Of a stretch of DNA of 64,000 bases, positions 60,306 through 64,000 are shown in pieces. The position numbers and the translations under genes are program-made. Location: positions 124,001-188,000 of the forward strand of contig NZ_JAFY01000002.1 of assembly GCF_000526375.1 (NCBI RefSeq). The letters run 5' to 3'. Under the pieces are notes generated by a model. It was not told the origin of the DNA. It searched no databases and worked only from the letters and a program-made list of their open reading frames with translations. Each line of letters begins with the position of its first letter. Position 1 is the first letter of the stretch. The DNA comes from Aminiphilus circumscriptus DSM 16581 (GTDB lineage: Bacteria; Synergistota; Synergistia; Synergistales; Aminiphilaceae).

Positions 60306-61586
60306 TTAGTGTAGAAACTGAACCAAAAACAAGCTTATCTGTGGGATGAATGTTACAACAAATAGAGCCAAGATCATAGCAAAAACAAATGGAAGTTCTT
60401 CTTTTATTATTTCTTGAACTGGTATGTCAAATATGGTGGATGCAAGAAATAGATTGGTGGCCATTGGAGGAGTAACAAAACCAAGAGCAAGCGCTATCGT
60501 AATCACAATTCCAAAATGAACCGGATCGACACCGAGAGGGGCCACTATCGAAAGGAGAAGCGGTGAAAAAATAAGATTTGCAGACATGGTATCCATCAAC
60601 ATTCCAAGCAAAATTAGAAATATATTTACTATAAAAAGAACCACATATTTATTCGTAGATATCATCGAAATAGCTTCACTGAGTCTGTCCGGAAGCATGG
60701 TGACAGACACGAGAAAGGAAAGCGACGTGGCGAAACCAAAAATCAGGAACGAGGCGCCGACAAGTGAGGCATTGTCGACAAACACTTCCATCAAGCGCTT
60801 GATCGTCAATTCTTTGTAGATGAAGAACCCCACGAACATTCCGTACACAACACCCACCACCGCAGCCTCCGTGGGCGTGAAAATCCCTCCGTAGATTCCA
60901 CCCAGGATGATCAACGGCATGAACAGCGCCCACTTCGCTTCCCAGGCCGCCTTTCCCGCCTCGCGAAAACTGAAGCGCTCTCCGGTTCCCGTGTACCCCC
61001 GCTTCTTCCCGACAATGCGCGCCGTGATCATGAGAAAAACACCGACGACAACACCCGGACCAATACCTGCGATAAAGAGGTCTCCGATGGACGTCATCGT
61101 TCCCACACCGTAAATCACAAGAGGAATGCTCGGCGGAATGATGATACCCAAGCCTCCCGCAGTAGTCACGACACCGACGGAAAAATTTTTCGAATAGCGA
61201 TGTTTGACCATGGCAGGAACCATGATTGTTCCAATGGCCGCGAGCGTCGCCGGAGCGGAACCTGAAATCGCCCCGAAGAACATGCACGCCAGAATAGCCA
61301 CAATCGCCAGACCGGATGTTCTGTTCCCCACAAGTTTGTTGGCGACATTGACGATACGCTGCGAGAGGCCGCCGCCTTCCATAATGGAACCCGTCAGCAT
61401 GAAAAAGGGAACAGCCATCAACGGAAAGGAATTGATCGCGGAATACATATTCTGAAACATGAACGAGAATCCCGAGACATCATAAATCAAGACAAAAACC
61501 AAGACAGCGCACCCGATCGCAATACCTATGGGGATACTCGTCACAAGAAAGCCAACGAACAAAAGCGACAGCACGAGCGCATCCAT
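60306..61586 (-). CDS. dctM: TRAP transporter large permease 2 (DctM)
   Basis: 426-aa membrane protein with about 12 helices, including GLGIIIPPSIPLVIYGV (the family IPPS element) and SANLIFSPLLLSIVAPLGV near the C-terminus. Start ATG 61586. GC changes sharply inside the gene: 22-40% in 60306-60660 and about 50% beyond. Small permease gene lies 35 bp upstream; enolase gene 1 begins 20 bp after the stop. Confidence 0.92.
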   Translation of the reverse strand: MDALVLSLLFVGFLVTSIPIGIAIGCAVLVFVLIYDVSGFSFMFQNMYSAINSFPLMAVPFFMLTGSIMEGGGLSQRIVNVANKLVGNRTSGLAIVAILACMFFGAISGSAPATLAAIGTIMVPAMVKHRYSKNFSVGVVTTAGGLGIIIPPSIPLVIYGVGTMTSIGDLFIAGIGPGVVVGVFLMITARIVGKKRGYTGTGERFSFREAGKAAWEAKWALFMPLIILGGIYGGIFTPTEAAVVGVVYGMFVGFFIYKELTIKRLMEVFVDNASLVGASFLIFGFATSLSFLVSVTMLPDRLSEAISMISTNKYVVLFIVNIFLILLGMLMDTMSANLIFSPLLLSIVAPLGVDPVHFGIVITIALALGFVTPPMATNLFLASTIFDIPVQEIIKEELPFVFAMILALFVVTFIPQISLFLVQFLH

Positions 61587-61621
61587 GACCGTTATTCCCC
61601 CTTTGGAGCCGATCCGTGTTT

Positions 61622-62146
61622 CTAGAATTCAGGTCTCTGAAATTTCCCCGCTTCTCCGGGAATGACTCCGAACTCGTCCATAAGGCGATATTCCCGGAAC
61701 TGCCGCGCCATATCCTGAAGCAACCTGATCGCAACCAGCAAAAACGACACAGGAAGCCCTGCAAAAACGAGCCATCTTTTCAAGCCCGTTGCCGCGGCAG
61801 TCTGACCGGTGGCTTTTGCGAGCATCGTCATGTTATACGTCCCATAGACCAAAAATAAACAAAAACAAAAAAACACGACATTGCATAAAATATCAATTAT
61901 TTTTCTTTTTTTAGGACTCAAAAAAGACACAAAAACCTCAATTCTAAGATGCCTTCTCTGCTTTACGGCAAGAGCAGCGCCAAAATATGTAAGCCACACA
62001 AGACAAAAAATCGACAACTCCTCGGACCAACTTATTGACAAATTAAATACATATCTCGAAAAAACCTGCAAAAACAATACAAACGTCATTGCTGAAGTCA
62101 ATAAAATGGTGATTATTTTCTCAATATTCGCTAAAACAAATCTCAT
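61622..62146 (-). CDS. dctQ: TRAP transporter small permease 2 (DctQ)
   Basis: 174-aa membrane protein with four predicted helices (IITILLTSAMTFVLFLQV at the start), and the charged KQRRHLRIEVFVSFL segment after helix 2. GC again switches inside the gene (22-35% in 61850-62146, near 50% in 61622-61840). TGGAGGT lies 8 nt before ATG 62146; gntR ends 17 bp upstream. Confidence 0.88.
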   Translation of the reverse strand: MRFVLANIEKIITILLTSAMTFVLFLQVFSRYVFNLSISWSEELSIFCLVWLTYFGAALAVKQRRHLRIEVFVSFLSPKKRKIIDILCNVVFFCFCLFLVYGTYNMTMLAKATGQTAAATGLKRWLVFAGLPVSFLLVAIRLLQDMARQFREYRLMDEFGVIPGEAGKFQRPEF

Positions 62147-62163
62147 ATTTATACCTCCAGACC

Positions 62164-62826
62164 TTATTTGATGTTTTCCACAAAAACACCCTCTTTTAAT
62201 GTTTTTGCAATCCTTTCTGTTGCACGTACATAATGGCTCTTTAGCTTTTCAATACTAATAGCCTTGTCCTTTTTCCATAAAGCATCTATAATGTCTTGAT
62301 GTTCTTTTTTAGGATTTAGATAATCTTTTGCAATTTTTTGTGATGCAAGAGTCATCCTAATCAATTCCTCAACCATCGTCATCCAAACCTTCATCACATA
62401 GTCGTTTTGCTCGAAATCAAGTATTGTCTTGTGAAACTCAAGATCCTTCATTGTGAAATCATACAAACGACCTTCTACTTTTATCATTTCAGAAAGAATT
62501 GAGTCGAGCTTTCCTGCTATCAACCTGGATGAGTCTTTTTCAAATATTTTTTCAAGTGCCATTGCCTCCATTTGAGTCCTAAAACAATACATATCGTAAA
62601 TATCTTTCTCTCTTAACTCTTTGACAAGATACTTTTTCCCTTCTCCCGTGGACACCCACCCGTCCCAGGCAAGGCGCTGCAGAGCATCCCTGACGGGAGT
62701 CCGACTCGTTCCGAGCTGTTCCGCCATCTCTCGTTCCTTCACAGCCGCACCAGGCGGCAATTCCAGCGTGATAATCTTCTCCTTGATCGTTCTGTAGATT
62801 TGCAAATACAGAAACTCCTCGGCCAT
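62164..62826 (-). CDS. GntR-family (FCD) regulator of TRAP operon 2
   Basis: 220-aa regulator. N-terminal winged helix (YLQIYRTIKEKIITLELPPG, recognition helix in TSRTPVRDALQRL) and a helical FCD ligand domain (about 70-215, with FRTQMEAMALEKI and DLEFHKTILD). FCD members commonly sense sugar acids. The start at 62826 is preferred: the predicted transcript begins near 62879, so the upstream GTG 62895 cannot be used. The gene is a GC mosaic: the DNA-binding part (62641-62826) is about 60-67% GC and the sensor part (62164-62640) about 30-35%. It likely represses its own operon through the palindrome at 62843-62860. Confidence 0.9.
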   Translation of the reverse strand: MAEEFLYLQIYRTIKEKIITLELPPGAAVKEREMAEQLGTSRTPVRDALQRLAWDGWVSTGEGKKYLVKELREKDIYDMYCFRTQMEAMALEKIFEKDSSRLIAGKLDSILSEMIKVEGRLYDFTMKDLEFHKTILDFEQNDYVMKVWMTMVEELIRMTLASQKIAKDYLNPKKEHQDIIDALWKKDKAISIEKLKSHYVRATERIAKTLKEGVFVENIK

Positions 62827-62842
62827 GTCAGCACTCGCCCCT

Positions 62843-62868
62843 TTTTTGGTACACCAAAAATATTTTGG
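62843..62868 (-). promoter_or_regulatory. probable GntR operator
   Basis: Perfect palindrome TTTTTGGTACACCAAAAA (62843-62860), overlapped by a second near-palindrome CCAAAAATATTTTGG (62854-62868). The TTGGT-NN-ACCAA core resembles operators of ExuR/UxuR-type FCD regulators. Lies between transcription start and start codon of gntR. Confidence 0.7.
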
Positions 62869-62885
62869 CACGTCATGTTTTCTGA

Positions 62886-62914
62886 AATATACCATTCTTA
62901 TTTTGGTGTGTCAA
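62886..62914 (-). promoter_or_regulatory. promoter of gntR-TRAP operon
   Basis: Minus strand TTGACA (62909-62914), 17 bp, TATATT (62886-62891). Full -35 match and good -10. An extra TTTTGGTGTGT half-site overlaps the -35. Confidence 0.75.
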
Positions 62915-62989
62915 CAAGAGTACCGTATACCACGAGTTTTCTCCTCGCGAGGAGGAAAATGTCCTTGGTGGGCATATCATTCCTCCGCG

Positions 62990-63151
62990 CATGCCGCGGC
63001 GAACCGGAGGCAAAGGCCTCCCCGAGGCGGGGTCAAAAAGCGGAGAGAACACTGGAACAGGGAAAGAGAATGGACAGAGTGCGAGCGAACGCGAAACCCG
63101 AGAAAGCGAAACGGAGATGTAGTGGCAGAGCCACCTTGAAAGGCGAGGAGG
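62990..63151 (+). repeat. family-2 repeat, copy B
   Basis: Direct copy of the repeat at 56061-56222. The two copies bracket the leftward gntR-dctQM-enolase-enolase-dctP operon. Confidence 0.85.
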
Positions 63152-63298
63152 TGCATCCCTGCTGGAGCGGCGGTGCCGCAGAAAAGGGGCGGAGCTCTCC
63201 TTGTGGACAATGGCAGAGAGGAAGTCCGCAGAGATTTTCCTGAGGGCGGAGGATTCTGTGAGCCTGCAAACCGGGGCTTGAGTTGTGTGCGTCAAGTT

Positions 63299-63400
63299 GT
63301 GCAAAAAGGTTTTTATGGTGTTCGGCGGCCGTCTGCCGCGATTAGCCGCACTTTTCCAGGAGTGCCTTTTTGTGTTCGATCAACAGATCCATGTGGAGGT
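63299..63400 (+). repeat. family-3 repeat, plus-strand copy
   Basis: Copy of the sequence at 28400-28498 in the opposite orientation. Both encode FMVFGGR...ALFQECLFVF in one frame. Stop codons and lack of ribosome-binding sites argue for a dead gene fragment. Confidence 0.75.
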
Positions 63401-63624
63401 AGCGGCTGGATTCCAGCCGCGGGGCGGGGGCGTGAAATCCGGAGGCGGAGCCTCTCTTTCCCGCTTATGTCACCTTCGCCGGCAAGGTAGTTTCGCGGGC
63501 ATTGTGCACACCGTCCGCCGAGGAGAACGTTCCCAGGCATGCCCGAATAAGTTCGGTGCCGGGCGGACCGGTCTCCTTTGCCCATCTTCATAGCCACTGG
63601 GAACGGGGAAGTAATGAGAATACC

Positions 63625-63909
63625 AACGGCATCCTCGTCATCGACGAACTGGGGTTCCAGGTTCTGGACCGGATGAGTGCCCATTCGCTCTTCAAGGTGG
63701 CGAGCGCCCGATATGAACGCTCCAGCACGATCATCACGCCGAACACAAGCATCCGGGAATGGCCGGAGATGCTCGCGGGAGACGAAGTGCTCGCCACGGC
63801 GATTCTGGACCGGCTTCTCCATCACTGCCATGTGGTTCACGTGGATGAGAGCAGCTACAGGCTCTGGGAGATGGAACGCCGCACCCGGACTGCCGGGAAG
63901 GAGGGATGA
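63625..63909 (+). pseudogene. istB: IS21-family istB remnant (C-terminal part)
   Basis: The last 95 codons match the IstB ATPase helper of IS21-type insertion sequences: GILVIDELGFQVLDR (Walker B region), SARYERSSTIITPNTS, EWPEML and LATAILDRLLHHCHVV with SYRLWE at the end. The N-terminal half with the Walker A P-loop is missing, and no istA is seen to the left. Frame start at 63502 runs through unrelated sequence. So this is a decayed insertion at the window edge. Confidence 0.8.
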
Positions 63910-64000
63910 CGGAACCGGGGAATCCCGACAGGTTCAGGAATCAGTTCTGCTCAGTCACGATGGAATGCGGACATCTGCGGGAAAATAGATGTCCTTTTCG

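Larger units (their letters stand above)
62827..63624. other. 798-bp region with promoter, repeats and gene remnants
   Basis: No intact gene. Contains the gntR promoter and operator, a perfect 14-bp palindrome CTCCTCGCGAGGAG at 62941-62954, family-2 copy B (62990-63151), family-3 copy (63299-63400) and then the istB remnant. The base composition returns to the GC-rich type at about 62930. Confidence 0.6.

Noticed and set aside
1-64000. CRISPR arrays, tRNA, rRNA, complete insertion sequences, prophage
   Set aside because: None was recognised by eye. Only dispersed repeats and an istB remnant were found.

Overview
The window is about 64 kb of GC-rich bacterial chromosome (mostly 62-68% G+C by eye) with close-packed genes, many ATGA/GTGA overlaps and intact operons. 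Two TRAP transporters, an amino-acid ABC transporter, M20 amidohydrolases with an AbgT transporter, a (hydroxy)proline-type dehydrogenase operon, L-2-aminothiazoline carboxylate hydrolase and an S-layer-homology protein point to an anaerobic, peptide- and amino-acid-using diderm. Synergistota is my best guess. It rests on gene content only; there is no rRNA or tRNA in the window. I see no CRISPR array, prophage or complete insertion sequence.

Layout. 1-3012: end of an MscS channel gene, a small unknown gene and a short Ski2-like helicase. 3787-7223: a PAS-GGDEF-HD-GYP cyclic-di-GMP protein and a lone receiver. 7543-16538: a six-gene operon of Ser/Thr phospho-signalling proteins (VWA-FHA, PP2C, PP2C, Cys/His motif-FHA, VWA-FHA, zinc-ribbon kinase-TPR), the most system-like part of the window. 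16963-22308: ppnP, a TRAP operon led by ATC hydrolase, and an EamA exporter. 23201-32841: an exported FAD oxidoreductase with an SLH-like tail, tex, lspA, an amino-acid ABC system with a fused receptor-permease, and a secreted TAP-like peptidase. 33130-36494: a degenerate metallopeptidase-like gene, a PAS-HD-GYP protein and two unknown genes. 36725-40174: five-gene flavin/iron-sulfur dehydrogenase operon. 40855-45910: IclR regulator, two M20 amidohydrolases and AbgT. 46565-55958: CorA, CorC-like protein, SbcC, SbcD and an ABC-F ATPase. 56720-62826: a GntR-controlled TRAP operon with two enolase-superfamily dehydratase-like genes. 63625-63909: a broken IS21 istB.

Three dispersed repeat families stand out. 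Family 1 (about 100 bp, terminal inverted repeats and a conserved internal hairpin) occurs three times, each time upstream of a PAS/c-di-GMP or receiver gene and in the same orientation relative to it. Family 2 (about 165 bp) occurs as direct copies on either side of the low-GC GntR-TRAP operon. Family 3 (about 100 bp) occurs twice and shows synonymous-type differences, so it looks like the remnant of a coding gene. Inside the low-GC operon the composition switches abruptly within genes, including at the boundary between the DNA-binding and sensor domains of the GntR regulator.

How the genes work together. The window pairs uptake systems with matching catabolic enzymes: TRAP with ATC hydrolase, TRAP with sugar-acid dehydratase-like enzymes, and AbgT with M20 hydrolases. 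Local regulators (IclR, GntR) have recognisable promoters and palindromic operators. The phospho-signalling operon couples a membrane kinase, two phosphatases and three FHA readers, two of which carry extracytoplasmic VWA domains. Gene starts were chosen by Shine-Dalgarno spacing and domain boundaries and often differ from the longest open frame.
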